Assembly: GCA_022823725.1 (NCBI GenBank)
Contig: JAJEHL010000007.1
Coordinates: 24,434-88,433 of the forward strand
Length of the DNA stretch: 64,000 bases
Direction of reading: 5' to 3'
Origin: Candidatus Latescibacterota bacterium
Lineage (GTDB): Bacteria > Latescibacterota > UBA2968
Shown one piece after another: positions 63,985 to 64,000 of this stretch. The translations under genes were made by a program, and so were the position numbers. Below the pieces are notes generated by a model, which saw nothing but the letters and a program-made list of their open reading frames with translations, ran no database searches and was not told the DNA's origin. How positions within the stretch are numbered: position 1 is the first letter of the stretch; each line of letters starts with the position of its first letter.

Positions 63985-64000
63985 AGACGCACAAGCATTC
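63979..64000 (+). CDS. First codons of a gene cut by the window end
   Basis: ATG with GAGGAGG five bases upstream; only MAKTHKH is visible. The product cannot be named. It is divergent from batC. An overlapping frame from an ATG at 63907 is also open to the end but has a poorly placed ribosome-binding site. Confidence 0.55.

Overview
The window comes from an uncultivated-looking bacterial chromosome of moderate GC. Supporting signs are GWxTD-domain TPR proteins, a stand-alone family B DNA polymerase, a BatC-BatD-BatE set, a SAM-II type riboswitch and encoded tRNA CCA ends. Together they suggest a Gram-negative of the FCB/Latescibacterota-like radiation; this placement is inference. Promoters that can be read directly share the form TTGACA-N17-TATTTT or close variants.

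Layout. 1-2.5 kb: the end of a PKD-like protein and, convergent to it, polB. 2.6-12.4 kb (+): an unusual regulated locus holding two near-duplicate GWxTD/TPR proteins, a BlaI-type repressor, and a 1344-residue protein that joins a BlaR1-type M56 peptidase to a beta-propeller, carboxypeptidase-regulatory-like domains and a TlpA-like thioredoxin. A hairpin-operator-promoter-operator cassette occurs twice in it. 12.4-16.3 kb (-): an antitoxin with a truncated toxin, galK, and a galE-galT gene fusion. 16.4-17 kb (+): greA with a leader hairpin.

17-46.4 kb (-): one uninterrupted information-processing cluster. In transcription order it runs tRNA-Tyr, tRNA-Gly, tRNA-Thr, tRNA-Trp, secE, nusG, rplKAJL, rpoBC, rpsL, rpsG, fusA, tuf, the S10 and spc groups to secY, rpmJ, rpsM, rpsK, rpsD, rpoA, rplQ. 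adk, map, infA, rpmG and a second tuf are absent from their usual places. About ten of these essential genes start with TTG or GTG. A good internal promoter lies between rpoC and rpsL.

46.5-51.1 kb: a sugar-phosphate isomerase-like gene (+), then on the minus strand a DUF4013 membrane protein, a PLP trans-sulfuration enzyme and threonine synthase. The trans-sulfuration enzyme is preceded by a SAM-II riboswitch, an apparent antiterminator and tandem terminators.

51.1-60.3 kb: an accessory island, mostly on the minus strand. It holds remnants of toxin-antitoxin modules, a nonsense-interrupted HTH antitoxin, a helicase with Cys-rich zinc ribbons, a frameshifted WG-repeat protein, a coupled operon (XRE regulator, DUF4258, 44-residue protein, HEPN-zinc-ribbon protein) and an intact Phd-VapC pair flanked by two copies of a terminator repeat. 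60.4-64 kb: batC-batD-batE (-) and the first codons of a divergent gene (+).
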